A stretch of 14,811 nucleotides of DNA from positions 1 to 14,811 of the forward strand of contig CALHBZ010000289.1 in NCBI GenBank assembly GCA_937930605.1. The letters are read 5' to 3'. Made by a program: the position numbers and the translations under genes. Positions 1-7,985 of this stretch are shown here, one piece after another (position 1 is the stretch's first letter; each line of letters opens with the position of its first letter). Source of the DNA: Streptococcus oralis (lineage in GTDB: Bacteria; Bacillota; Bacilli; Lactobacillales; Streptococcaceae). The notes below the pieces were generated by a model. The model saw only the letters and a program-made list of their open reading frames with translations. It did no database searches and was not told where the DNA came from.

Positions 1-597
1 GGCTACAGTAGAAAAAATCTTCTCCACATTCAATTTATCTTCGATGAGTTTGCACAAATTGGCCGTATTCCAAACTTCGCCCAGGTCCTCTCTTCTATTC
101 GTAGTCGTGAGATGTCTATTAAGATTATCATCCAAGCTGTCAATCAGCTAGAATCACTTTATAAAAGTGATTGGAAGACCATCTTTAATAACTGTGCTAC
201 TCACCTATTTTTAGGGACAAATGACAAGGATACGATGGAATACTATTCTACAAGGTCAGGTAAGCAGACTATACGCACTCGATCCACCTCAAAATCGCAT
301 AGTTATCGTAATGGATCATCAAGTGAAAATAAACAAATTCAAGGCCGTCCCCTTCTAACTCCAGATGAAGTCGCAAGAATTGGGGTAGAAGAAGGATTGG
401 TCTTTATTTCTAAACAAAATGTCTTCAGAGATAAAAAAGCAAGTGTCTATGATCATCCTAGAAAAGATGAGATTGCAAGTTCCCCTGAAGACAAAGAAAA
501 CTGGTACGAATACACTCGAAAAGGAACAGACATCTACGGCTTGCTTTTATATGCCAACGATTTGACTCCGCAGCTAAAAGAGTTATTCGTGGCCTAA
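1..597 (+). CDS. VirD4/TraG-family type IV coupling protein, C-terminal part
   Basis: The reading frame is open from the first base, so the start lies outside the window and 198 residues remain. Residues 13-22 read FIFDEFAQIG, which is the Walker B region of VirD4/TraG/TcpA-type coupling ATPases. The following IRSREMSIKIIIQAVNQLES is the conserved sensor segment of the family, where the stretch of Q-A-x-N-Q-L is typical. This membrane-bound ATPase links the relaxosome to the type IV secretion channel and pumps the nicked strand. The first ATG inside the window (112) is internal and should not be taken as the start. The tail after the ATPase core (about residues 90-198) is polar and poorly conserved. 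It is followed 20 bases later by the next gene, in the same direction, suggesting one transfer operon. Confidence 0.85.
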   Translation, partial: GYSRKNLLHIQFIFDEFAQIGRIPNFAQVLSSIRSREMSIKIIIQAVNQLESLYKSDWKTIFNNCATHLFLGTNDKDTMEYYSTRSGKQTIRTRSTSKSHSYRNGSSSENKQIQGRPLLTPDEVARIGVEEGLVFISKQNVFRDKKASVYDHPRKDEIASSPEDKENWYEYTRKGTDIYGLLLYANDLTPQLKELFVA

Positions 598-617
598 CAT
601 ACAGAAAGGATAGTAGG

Positions 618-881
618 ATGGAAACACCTAAAACACAATTAGGATACCTGGAGAGTATCTCGCAGGTTCTAGCATTAAAGCTAGAAAATTTAGCCACAGA
701 ACGTTATGCTATTTGGCAGCTACTTATACAGGCAGATGAGGAGAGTTTTTATCAATTAGCTCCTCATCTTTTTGTGACAACGAATCAGGAAGATCCATTA
801 GTTGTTAGTGAACTAGATGCAACTCCTGAGGGTTATCTTTTATTCAAGGAATTGGTCGAGGAGGAAACAGGATGGTTTTAA
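618..881 (+). CDS. Small hypothetical protein of the transfer region (87 residues)
   Basis: I do not recognise this protein. It is acidic, lacks a signal peptide or membrane segment, and is predicted to be mostly helical (for example residues 10-45). A purine-rich ribosome binding site (GAAAGGATAGTAGG) runs up to the ATG. It starts 20 bases after the coupling protein gene, and its last 10 bases overlap the start of the large polyvalent protein gene, which points to translational coupling. Its stop lies inside the first codons of that gene. Its position suggests a transfer accessory protein, but no function can be assigned from sequence. Confidence 0.75.
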   Translation: METPKTQLGYLESISQVLALKLENLATERYAIWQLLIQADEESFYQLAPHLFVTTNQEDPLVVSELDATPEGYLLFKELVEEETGWF

Positions 882-3800
882 CAAAAGCACAGGCAAAATC
901 GCTGGATATTTTAGAAGTAGCTCGTAGTCTCGGAATGGAAATGAAGAGAAAGTCACACCGAGAGTATTACTGGGCCGAGCATGACTCGTTTAAGATTGAT
1001 ACTGTGAAAAATACCTGGCATTGGTATTCTCAAAACCTATTTGGCGATACTATCAATCTCGTGCAACAAATGCAAAATGTCAGCTATAAAGATGCTATGG
1101 TATTCTTGGAGACAGGTTCCTTTCCTGAAGCAAAACCAGTAGAGGAAGCGCGAAAACCCTTCAACTATACACTAGCGCCTTACGAACAACCATTTGTGGA
1201 GGCGAGAGCCTATCTTAAGGAGATTAGAGGTCTCTCTGATGATACAATCGACTTCTTCCTTGAGAAGGGAGTAATTGCTCAAGCTAAACGTAAGGACAAA
1301 GAGGGCGTTATAGAAGACGTATTAGTTTTTAAATACTTGGATAGAAATCAGCAACTGGTAGGTGCGAGCCTTCAGGGACTTGTTCCTGATCAAGAACGTC
1401 ATCCAGGTAAGGGCTACTTGAAACAAATCATGTATCAATCAGAGGCTATCAGTGGCTTAAACGTTTCTATAGGCTCTCCTGAGCGTTTAATTGTGACAGA
1501 GGCACCAATTGACCTTATGAGCTATTATGAGCTTCATAAGGGCGAATTAAACGATGTTCGACTAGTTGCGATGGAAGGATTGAAAGAGGGAGTATTATCC
1601 CACTATGTTCTTGAAATGTTACAGGATCGAGGGGAGATTGCGATGGATGAAAGGGATTATACCAAGTCTAGCGAACTAACACGTACCTCGAGATTCCTAT
1701 CTGTTGCAGCGGAAACCTCCACACTTTTCCAAGATCACAAATACGATGATCTCATCACGTTGGCAGTTGATCGTGATAAAGCAGGTACAGACTTTATCAC
1801 CAAACTACGGGAGAAGAAAATCCCAGTTATCGATGCAAGACCACCACAACGTGAAGGTCAGGAGAAGACAGACTGGAATGAGATTCTGAGGCAGGAAAAA
1901 CAAATGGAGAAGACTGAGGAAATTCACTCATCAAGTTCTTTTCCTGATACCAGCCACCTTTCTCCTGAAGATGCAGCGTGGTTGAAGGAAAACTGGAATA
2001 ATATAGGTTTTTCAGTAGAGCCTAGAAAACAAATGGTTATTGATTCGGACAAAACAGTGACCTATGAAAAACCTTCCAATCCTCTTGGAGATGGTAGGGA
2101 GCCCAAAAAACAAATTCAGAGCACAGAAAAAGCTCCTGAGAGTTCCCAGGAGCAAATGAATGATAGGGCCAGTGGTGGAGAGGGCTATTCACAGCATGAT
2201 GCTGTAGGCAGTGCCGAACCTGAAGCTGAATTATCAGCAACCTTTGAGCAAACTGTTGCCAGTCACCCGACATCACCCTATCGTTACTTACATTTTAGCA
2301 CAACTTTTGAGGAAGTGCAACGAAGACAATCGAAATACCATCCAATTACAGCTGATGATTTGAAAAGAATGAATCAGTACGCTGGTTCTATTCAGAAATC
2401 ATCTCAATGGTATTTAGAGGAATTAGCGAATAGTAAAATCTATTATTTCTATTCCAATAATGGAGAGGTGAGTTTGCTAGATGTTAATTTTAAACGAGAA
2501 AACTTTTTACACTTAACAGGAATCAGGCCAGTTGTTCCAGGTAGGAATGCTGGAGATTTTGTAGTCGATTTTGCTGAGGGAAGGGGAGACTATAATCAAA
2601 TACTGGTTAGTAATAGTCTAAAAGAAAAATTACAAGTTATTCCTATGCTAGAGGATATTCTTGATCCTAAATCGTTTGTTTTGGATAACTTAGACGAAGT
2701 GAGAATTGCGCAACGACTTAACTTTTCAGAAGCTATCAAGAGTAAAGACGAGGATTTCTTGCTTCTTTTCAAAGATATAGGAGAAGAACGTGTCCCTGCA
2801 TCTCTCATGAAAATCAAGAGAGATCTAAAAGTTGATGTAGAGAAAACTAAGGAAAAAGTTATACTTGCTGTCTTTCGTGAACGTGATGGTAATATTGAAC
2901 AGTTGTCTATCAATGAGGATTATGTCAAGGATAGAGGAAATGAGTTGCAAACCATTTTGAAAGATGGCTTGTTTGAAGAAATCAAGCTTGATACAACTAA
3001 GGGAATTGAACAAATAACTCCTGAAAACACACTGAATGGCTTACTACTTGATTCAGCTATGTTTACTCAAGTCCTAGATACTGTCTATAATTTAGGTGTG
3101 CCAGGTGACATCTCAAAAACTCCAGAAGAATTTCATCAAGCCTGGAATCAGTATCTTGACTATGCGAAACGGTACAATGATAAATTTGACCAGATTGTTG
3201 CTGCAGCTGGAGAAGATCATCTTCTAGACACAAATTCAGATTTTTATAAAGAATGGAAACAAGATCGTATTTATAAGGAGAACTACCATGTACGCCTTCA
3301 ATGGGCTGAGGAGCGCCCAGATGGGCCTAAATTGCCCTTTAAAGAAACAGATCTGATATCTTATCAAGATTTTGCTAGAGAGCTTTACAAGGCCAATCAG
3401 AGCTTCTATCCGTTACATCAGGAAGGACTAAAACAAGTGACTGATGGTCGCCCAGAAGGTTACATCTCTCCAACTAAGATCCAGTTTAGTATCTACGCTC
3501 CCGATGGTGAACTGATCCAGGATGGCATCCGTTACGATATTGGGAATGAGATTAACCCAATCGCTCACAAAGGAAGACTTGGAACACGAGAAATGAGAGA
3601 GTACCCAGAATTGATGAAGATAGATGGGGCCATATTCACTCCGTATCATCTGGAGAGATTGGCGAGTGAGTTAGATATTTCTCAGTTCAGTTACGCTTTA
3701 GAAGATACTCTTTACGCAGATCAACTTCTATCCCAACTCCCATTTGGAGATTTGGAAAATAGTCCAATTGGATTTACAGATAGTAGTCATGATGGTCGCC

Positions 3801-5209
3801 TTGGATTTATCTCTTTTGATGGAATGGATAGTGTTGAGGTCGAAAATCTATCTGCTTGGTTTGAGAAGTTGGGAGTCAAAGACTCACCTATGGAACAATT
3901 GGCCCTTATTGAAAAATGGCAAAAAGAAATCAAAGGTTTATCAGAAAAAGTTGAACAAACGATCTCCACAGTCCGAGAAGAATTTGAGAAATCACAAGAG
4001 GAAGAAATCAAACTAGAAGAACAAGGCTACAACAAGCAGGAGTTGGAACATGATGCGGATGCTGATGGTGTTTCTGATGAGGAGGAGTTGCTTCAGGGAA
4101 CGAATCCGTATGATTTTAGATCGAAACCAGGTTCTAAACCAGAGGGCGAGGAGAGTCTACAAGCGGACGAAGTTGTGTTAGCAGCTGGCAGTCTTGCAGT
4201 CGCAGATTTTATTCAAAATAAAGATATGGCAGGATTAAGTCGTCATTTTAAAGAAGGGATTAAGGAGTTTCTGGATTCAGATAAGTACAAAGACTATCTA
4301 ACGAAAATGAGCCAACTAAATAATTATTCTAATCGCAACTTACGCTTAATTCTTGCACAAAATCCTGAAGCAAGGCAAGTAGCTTCTTTCAAGCAGTGGA
4401 AAGAAAACTTTGGTCGCTATGTGAAAAAAGGTGAGAAGGCTTTACGTATTTTTAAACCTATGACGAAGATCAAAAAGGATGAGAATAACCAACCAATATT
4501 GGATAAAAATGGGAAACCAGAAACAGTTACATTCTTTGGTTTGGTACCAGTTTTTGATGTTAGTCAGACAGAAGGAAAGGAGATGCCAAAAGCTGCAGAA
4601 GTGAAAGAACAGCTGACTGATTTGGACTATGCAAATCTTTACCGTGCCCTGATGGCTATTGCAAAAGAAAATGATGTATCGGTTCGATTTGAGGAGATGG
4701 AAAATAATAAACATGGATATTATTCTGTCCCAGAAAATCAAATTGTTTTACGTAGTAATGAGATGAACAAGGCTCAAATTATTAAAACTTTCTTACATGA
4801 GATGGCTCATGCAGAGTTGCATCATGCAGATAATCCTCAAAAAGAAAATCTAACTAGAAGCACTGCTGAACTCCAGGCTGAAAGTGTTGCTTATGTTGTT
4901 TCTTCATACTATGGTATTGATACGTCAGAGTACTCCTTTAACTATCTATCTGGGTGGTCTGCTGATAAGGAGACACTTGCTGATTTAGAAGCACAGTTAG
5001 ATATTGTCCAACAAGAAGCTAAAAGTTTAATGGTTCGGATGGATCAAGCATTGGAACAATTAAGATTGAGTCAGGAGAAACAAACGAAGCGTAGTTTTGA
5101 ACAAAAACTGGAGAAGTTTAAAGATCAGAGCAAGCAGGCTGTCGAAGATCACAAGCAGGAGTTGAAAGCAGATGCACAATCAAAAAAAGAGAAGGGTTTC
5201 TCGAAATGA
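872..5209 (+). CDS. Large polyvalent protein: Toprim, PBECR4-like region, ArdC-like domain and HExxH metallopeptidase
   Basis: Domains in order: an N-terminal CHC2/DUF3991-like primase region (about 1-200); a Toprim fold (about 203-340) with the glutamate motif VTEAPIDLMS and the acidic motif LAVDRDKAG, ending in DWNEIL; a polar Glu/Gln/Ser linker (345-465); a region resembling PBECR4 (about 470-610, with FLHLTGI around residue 546); further poorly known segments to about 1000; a calcium-loop-like motif DADADGVSDEEE (1061-1072); an ArdC N-terminal-like domain (about 1110-1230); and a zincin domain with H1309-E-M-A-H1313 and a likely third ligand E1337 in ELQAESVAYVV. The tail is a charged coiled coil. 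Such LtrC/polyvalent proteins of conjugative elements are thought to enter or act in the recipient to prime the incoming strand and counter host defences; that role is inferred. GAGGAGGAAACAGG precedes the ATG. Domain borders are approximate, and the PBECR4 call is the least certain. Confidence 0.88.
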   Translation: MVLTKAQAKSLDILEVARSLGMEMKRKSHREYYWAEHDSFKIDTVKNTWHWYSQNLFGDTINLVQQMQNVSYKDAMVFLETGSFPEAKPVEEARKPFNYTLAPYEQPFVEARAYLKEIRGLSDDTIDFFLEKGVIAQAKRKDKEGVIEDVLVFKYLDRNQQLVGASLQGLVPDQERHPGKGYLKQIMYQSEAISGLNVSIGSPERLIVTEAPIDLMSYYELHKGELNDVRLVAMEGLKEGVLSHYVLEMLQDRGEIAMDERDYTKSSELTRTSRFLSVAAETSTLFQDHKYDDLITLAVDRDKAGTDFITKLREKKIPVIDARPPQREGQEKTDWNEILRQEKQMEKTEEIHSSSSFPDTSHLSPEDAAWLKENWNNIGFSVEPRKQMVIDSDKTVTYEKPSNPLGDGREPKKQIQSTEKAPESSQEQMNDRASGGEGYSQHDAVGSAEPEAELSATFEQTVASHPTSPYRYLHFSTTFEEVQRRQSKYHPITADDLKRMNQYAGSIQKSSQWYLEELANSKIYYFYSNNGEVSLLDVNFKRENFLHLTGIRPVVPGRNAGDFVVDFAEGRGDYNQILVSNSLKEKLQVIPMLEDILDPKSFVLDNLDEVRIAQRLNFSEAIKSKDEDFLLLFKDIGEERVPASLMKIKRDLKVDVEKTKEKVILAVFRERDGNIEQLSINEDYVKDRGNELQTILKDGLFEEIKLDTTKGIEQITPENTLNGLLLDSAMFTQVLDTVYNLGVPGDISKTPEEFHQAWNQYLDYAKRYNDKFDQIVAAAGEDHLLDTNSDFYKEWKQDRIYKENYHVRLQWAEERPDGPKLPFKETDLISYQDFARELYKANQSFYPLHQEGLKQVTDGRPEGYISPTKIQFSIYAPDGELIQDGIRYDIGNEINPIAHKGRLGTREMREYPELMKIDGAIFTPYHLERLASELDISQFSYALEDTLYADQLLSQLPFGDLENSPIGFTDSSHDGRLGFISFDGMDSVEVENLSAWFEKLGVKDSPMEQLALIEKWQKEIKGLSEKVEQTISTVREEFEKSQEEEIKLEEQGYNKQELEHDADADGVSDEEELLQGTNPYDFRSKPGSKPEGEESLQADEVVLAAGSLAVADFIQNKDMAGLSRHFKEGIKEFLDSDKYKDYLTKMSQLNNYSNRNLRLILAQNPEARQVASFKQWKENFGRYVKKGEKALRIFKPMTKIKKDENNQPILDKNGKPETVTFFGLVPVFDVSQTEGKEMPKAAEVKEQLTDLDYANLYRALMAIAKENDVSVRFEEMENNKHGYYSVPENQIVLRSNEMNKAQIIKTFLHEMAHAELHHADNPQKENLTRSTAELQAESVAYVVSSYYGIDTSEYSFNYLSGWSADKETLADLEAQLDIVQQEAKSLMVRMDQALEQLRLSQEKQTKRSFEQKLEKFKDQSKQAVEDHKQELKADAQSKKEKGFSK

Positions 5210-5283
5210 CCGAACGGGACACCCCAAATAAACCCAAGGTCAAATTAAAAACAAATCATCATCAAGGAGGACAACACTCATGA
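5206..5283 (+). CDS. Predicted 25-residue coupled mini-protein
   Basis: The ATG overlaps the stop of the polyvalent gene (ATGA), and its own stop overlaps the next gene's ATG in the same way (ATGA). The 78 bases therefore fill the whole gap between two real genes in a continuous translational relay. The predicted peptide is short, basic and hydrophilic: it begins MTERDTPNKPKVKLK and ends in HHQGGQHS. An AGAAGG sequence lies about 10 bases upstream of the ATG. The ribosome binding site of the next gene (AAGGAGG) lies inside it. It may be a real small protein, or simply a way to carry ribosomes across the spacer. No family is recognised. Confidence 0.5.
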   Translation: MTERDTPNKPKVKLKTNHHQGGQHS

Positions 5284-5696
5284 CTAATGAACAAGAAGAA
5301 CAACTGATTATCATCCTTTCAGACTTTATTCCAATCATGGATGGAGACAGAGTTCAAGGAGTATTGCCAAACGCTAAAGACTTGACTCGCCAAAAAGTTC
5401 TGGAGCAACTAGAGGAAGAACAGTCTCAACTACCTGAAGGAGATCCTGCTCTTTTGGAGTGGGAAGAAGAAAATATTGAGCTACTCAAGATGATTACAGA
5501 TGAAGAATTTCAAGCTGTACTCACTGAAAAAATCTTACTGACAGAAATACAAATTGGGCAGTCTATTTTCCAGCCTCTAACTACTCAACAACTTTCTGTC
5601 CTAGCTGAAAAGTTGCAAGGTCAGAAAGAAAAAAGTGTAGAAAATAGTGATAAGCAATCATCTATTTTCAAAAACATCTTCAGTTGGTTACGATAA
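5280..5696 (+). CDS. Hypothetical acidic protein of the transfer region (138 residues)
   Basis: Not recognised. The product is strongly acidic and helical, with no signal peptide; the C-terminus (IFKNIFSWLR) is a short amphipathic, aromatic stretch that could touch a membrane or partner. A near-perfect ribosome binding site, AAGGAGG, sits 9 bases before the ATG. It is the last gene before a strong terminator at 5762-5806, so it probably closes the operon that starts upstream of the coupling protein. A cytoplasmic accessory role in conjugation is only an inference from position. Confidence 0.75.
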   Translation: MTNEQEEQLIIILSDFIPIMDGDRVQGVLPNAKDLTRQKVLEQLEEEQSQLPEGDPALLEWEEENIELLKMITDEEFQAVLTEKILLTEIQIGQSIFQPLTTQQLSVLAEKLQGQKEKSVENSDKQSSIFKNIFSWLR

Positions 5697-5736
5697 ATTG
5701 TTAGAAGTTGTACTCCAAAAGATATAAGAAAGGGGC

Positions 5737-5752
5737 TTGGGGATTTCCCCAA
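5737..5752. repeat. Short inverted repeat TTGGGGA-TT-TCCCCAA
   Basis: Seven-base perfect arms around a TT. It lies between the end of the upstream operon and its terminator, within an inverted-repeat-rich stretch upstream of mobC. No U-tract follows directly, so it is not a terminator by itself. It could be a protein-binding site of the relaxosome or an mRNA 3' stabilising hairpin. Confidence 0.5.
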
Positions 5753-5761
5753 AACTGAGAA

Positions 5762-5806
5762 AATCAAGAAGGAAAACTGCAGGGTTCTCCTTCTCTGATT
5801 TTTTTT
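5762..5806 (+). terminator. Rho-independent terminator of the upstream transfer operon
   Basis: The arms AATCAAGAAGGA and TCCTTCTCTGATT pair over 12 bases with one bulged C, enclose a 14-base loop, and run straight into a tract of eight T. It separates the transfer genes on the left from mobC and the relaxase, which must then have their own promoter or depend on read-through. Confidence 0.8.
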
Positions 5807-5890
5807 AAATTTCGCAAATGGATATCCATTTGCTACGCTTGCCACAAGGAAGTCAGGGGATGATGCCTGGTCAGAAAATGCCAGAGCCTT
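5807..5890 (+). other. Candidate origin of transfer (oriT) with 20-bp perfect palindrome
   Basis: The stretch contains GCAAATGGATATCCATTTGC (5814-5833), a perfect palindrome, followed by TACGCTTGCCACAAGGA and short imperfect repeats (CAGG...CCTG, CTGG...CCAG). It is noncoding and lies immediately upstream of mobC and the relaxase gene. In many mobilisable elements oriT sits next to these genes and has an inverted repeat just 5' of the nick site. The nick position cannot be read directly; the bases just right of the palindrome are the natural suspects. The palindrome could instead be an operator for MobC autoregulation. Confidence 0.5.
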
Positions 5891-5915
5891 TGAGAGAAAG
5901 AGGATAAAAAAAATA

Positions 5916-6308
5916 ATGCAGAAACGAGAAAATAGAAAACGCTATATACAAAAATTGATACGACTAACACCAGAGGAAGATCGTCAAATTAAAACGGCGA
6001 TGGCCCAAATGGGAGTTCCATCTTTTCAATACTATGCGAAGAATCAACTGGTACAAGGGAAGGTGGTTCAAATTGATTTTTCTGAATTGAAAGACCTTCG
6101 AGTTGCTATCAATCGAGTGGGCACGAACATCAACCAAATTGCCAAGCATGCTAACGAAAATCAAGGGGTTACGACAGAGGAAGTAGCACAAGTTATTGAC
6201 TATCTATCTGAGTTGAAAGAGATGGTAGCTGCCAAACTTTCTAGCGCAGAGAAGAAAAGTTTACAGGAGCGAAAAGTAAAAACTATAAGGACGTATGACG
6301 AATGGTAG
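5916..6308 (+). CDS. mobC: MobC-family relaxosome accessory protein
   Basis: The 130-residue product has the layout of MobC: a basic N-terminus, a ribbon-helix-helix-like segment (about 12-45, with IRLTPEEDRQIKTAMAQMG) and the family hallmark NRVGTNINQIAKHAN at 66-80, followed by a helical C-terminus. MobC proteins bind oriT and help the relaxase open the strands at the nick site. The start follows AAGAGGA at a long spacing of about 12 bases, with an A-rich run between. The last 7 bases overlap the relaxase start, so the two are very likely translated together, as expected for a stoichiometric complex. The inverted repeats just upstream are the likely binding site. Confidence 0.88.
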   Translation: MQKRENRKRYIQKLIRLTPEEDRQIKTAMAQMGVPSFQYYAKNQLVQGKVVQIDFSELKDLRVAINRVGTNINQIAKHANENQGVTTEEVAQVIDYLSELKEMVAAKLSSAEKKSLQERKVKTIRTYDEW

Positions 6309-7936
6309 TAATCAAAGCACCCAAACAAATTAAAACTCCTTCCAATTTAAAAATAGCTGTACGCTATATTCTGAATGAAGCGAAAACACTTGTGTCAGAA
6401 ACCGCAGAAAGTGATCTTGATTTTCCTCTTGTCTATCATAATGGTGAACTTCAAATGAAGCTAGTATCTGGCAATGGGATCTCTGATTTTAGCGTAGCAG
6501 ATGAGGAAATGGTTATGACAAAATTGGCTGCAGCCTTTAAAAAAGGAGATGATGACTTGAAAGAATTATCTTCAGGAAAACAAGTATTGGCCCATCACAT
6601 TATCCAGTCTTTTTCTCCAGATGATAACTTGACTCCTGAGCAGGTTCATGAAATTGGCCGTCAAACGATGTTAGAATTGACAGGTGGAAATTATGAGTTT
6701 GTGATCGCAACCCACACGGATAAAGATCATCTTCATAACCATATCATACTTAATACCACCAATACCTCAACGCTCAAGAAATTTCGTTGGGAAAAGAAAA
6801 CCTTGAAAAATTTGAGAGGCATTTCGGACAAACATGCGGCACGATACGGCGCTAAAATTATTGAGCCTACTATGAAAAATTCTTATACAAAGTATTCTGC
6901 TTGGCGGAGACAAAATAATTATCGGTTTGAAATTAAGGAGCGTCTGGATTTTCTTCTGAAGCACTCTTTGTCGTTAGAAGATTTCAAACAAAAGTCAGCT
7001 GCGCTTAATCTTCAGATTGATTTCTCTGGAAAATTTGTGAAGTATAAATTGCTCGATCAGCCCCAACAAAGAAATGTCCGAGATGATACATTATCGAAGA
7101 AAGGACTCTATTCTCTTGAAAAAATAAAAGAGAGAATTTCTAAGAATCAGTTAGTTTTTGATGTGGAGGAATTGAAAGAACAATACCAAGAATCAAAAGA
7201 AAAAACGGCAAATGATTTTGAATTGAAATTGGAAGTGGAATCCTGGCAGGTAGAGCAAGAAAGCAAGCAAGGCATTTACGTGCAGATGGATATGGGAGCT
7301 TTAAATAGTGGTACAATTTTAATACCTTCTCATAAAGTTGATAAAAATGAGGATGGAAATTATACCATCTATATCAAAGAGAAAGACTATTTTTATTTTC
7401 TCAATCCTGATCAATCACAAAAAAATCGGTACATGATGGGTTTGACTGTCGCAAGACAATTGGCCAAACAAAATGGTGAGACAGTCGTAACTAAAAATGC
7501 TCAAATTTCCTCTATACGTGAGCTGATTAAGGAATATAATTTCTTAGTCGAGCACGGCGTGACAGATGGAGCACAATTTCAACATTTGGAAAATCGTTTT
7601 AATGAAAAGATTGAGATTACCCTGGAGGAATTAAGACAACTAGATGAGCGACTTGGACGTTATCATAAAATTGAAGGAGCACTTTTAGCCATCCAGAAAT
7701 CTCCAGAAAATAGTCTTGTAGCGGTACAACTATTGGATGATTTAGGAGTTCCAAAAGATATGGGACTGGAAGATGTCAGTCAACTGATCAAACAATTCCA
7801 AATTGAAAAAGGAGCCTTACAAGAGTTCTTTGATGATACATTAAAACATTACACAGATTATAGAGATGTTAAGGAGCACGTGCGTAGTCGTGAAGAGAAA
7901 GTTGACCGACGTTTTGAAGATGAAAAAACCTTGTAA
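6302..7936 (+). CDS. MOBP-type relaxase (Tn5252/SAG1250-like, VirD2 family)
   Basis: This enzyme nicks one strand at oriT, stays covalently joined to the 5' end through a tyrosine, and pilots the strand to the recipient. The metal-binding three-histidine motif is clear: H138-T-D140 followed by H143-L-H145-N146-H147. Motif II is visible as LAHHIIQSFSP (96-106), and the nucleophile is probably Y22 in AVRYILNE. The region after residue 160 is typical of the streptococcal Tn5252-type relaxases, and the C-terminal half (from about 270) is helical and polar. The length of 544 residues is plausible for the group; I see no frameshift. It overlaps mobC by 7 bases. The stop is only 49 bases from the transposase start. 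Confidence 0.9.
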   Translation: MVVIKAPKQIKTPSNLKIAVRYILNEAKTLVSETAESDLDFPLVYHNGELQMKLVSGNGISDFSVADEEMVMTKLAAAFKKGDDDLKELSSGKQVLAHHIIQSFSPDDNLTPEQVHEIGRQTMLELTGGNYEFVIATHTDKDHLHNHIILNTTNTSTLKKFRWEKKTLKNLRGISDKHAARYGAKIIEPTMKNSYTKYSAWRRQNNYRFEIKERLDFLLKHSLSLEDFKQKSAALNLQIDFSGKFVKYKLLDQPQQRNVRDDTLSKKGLYSLEKIKERISKNQLVFDVEELKEQYQESKEKTANDFELKLEVESWQVEQESKQGIYVQMDMGALNSGTILIPSHKVDKNEDGNYTIYIKEKDYFYFLNPDQSQKNRYMMGLTVARQLAKQNGETVVTKNAQISSIRELIKEYNFLVEHGVTDGAQFQHLENRFNEKIEITLEELRQLDERLGRYHKIEGALLAIQKSPENSLVAVQLLDDLGVPKDMGLEDVSQLIKQFQIEKGALQEFFDDTLKHYTDYRDVKEHVRSREEKVDRRFEDEKTL

Positions 7937-7949
7937 AAGTTTCTGATAT

Positions 7950-7978
7950 TTTCAATCTAGTCATGATTTCAGTACAAT
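7950..7978 (+). promoter_or_regulatory. Possible promoter of the transposase gene
   Basis: A -10 box TACAAT (7973-7978) lies 17 bases after a weak -35 match TTTCAA (7950-7955). Initiation about 7 bases downstream would fall on or next to the ATG at 7986, giving an almost leaderless mRNA. No good ribosome binding site is present (only AGAGAG), which agrees with low, tightly limited transposase synthesis. Confidence 0.4.
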
Positions 7979-7985
7979 AGAGAGT

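Noticed and set aside
5860..5907. 15-codon frame MMPGQKMPEPLRERG upstream of mobC
   Set aside because: It lies in the oriT candidate with only a weak ribosome binding site and no coupling to mobC; more likely chance.
6302..7936. Relaxase truncated at its 3' end by the transposase gene
   Set aside because: The reading frame ends in a normal stop after a polar helical tail and no sign of a cut domain is visible; length alone is not proof without alignment.
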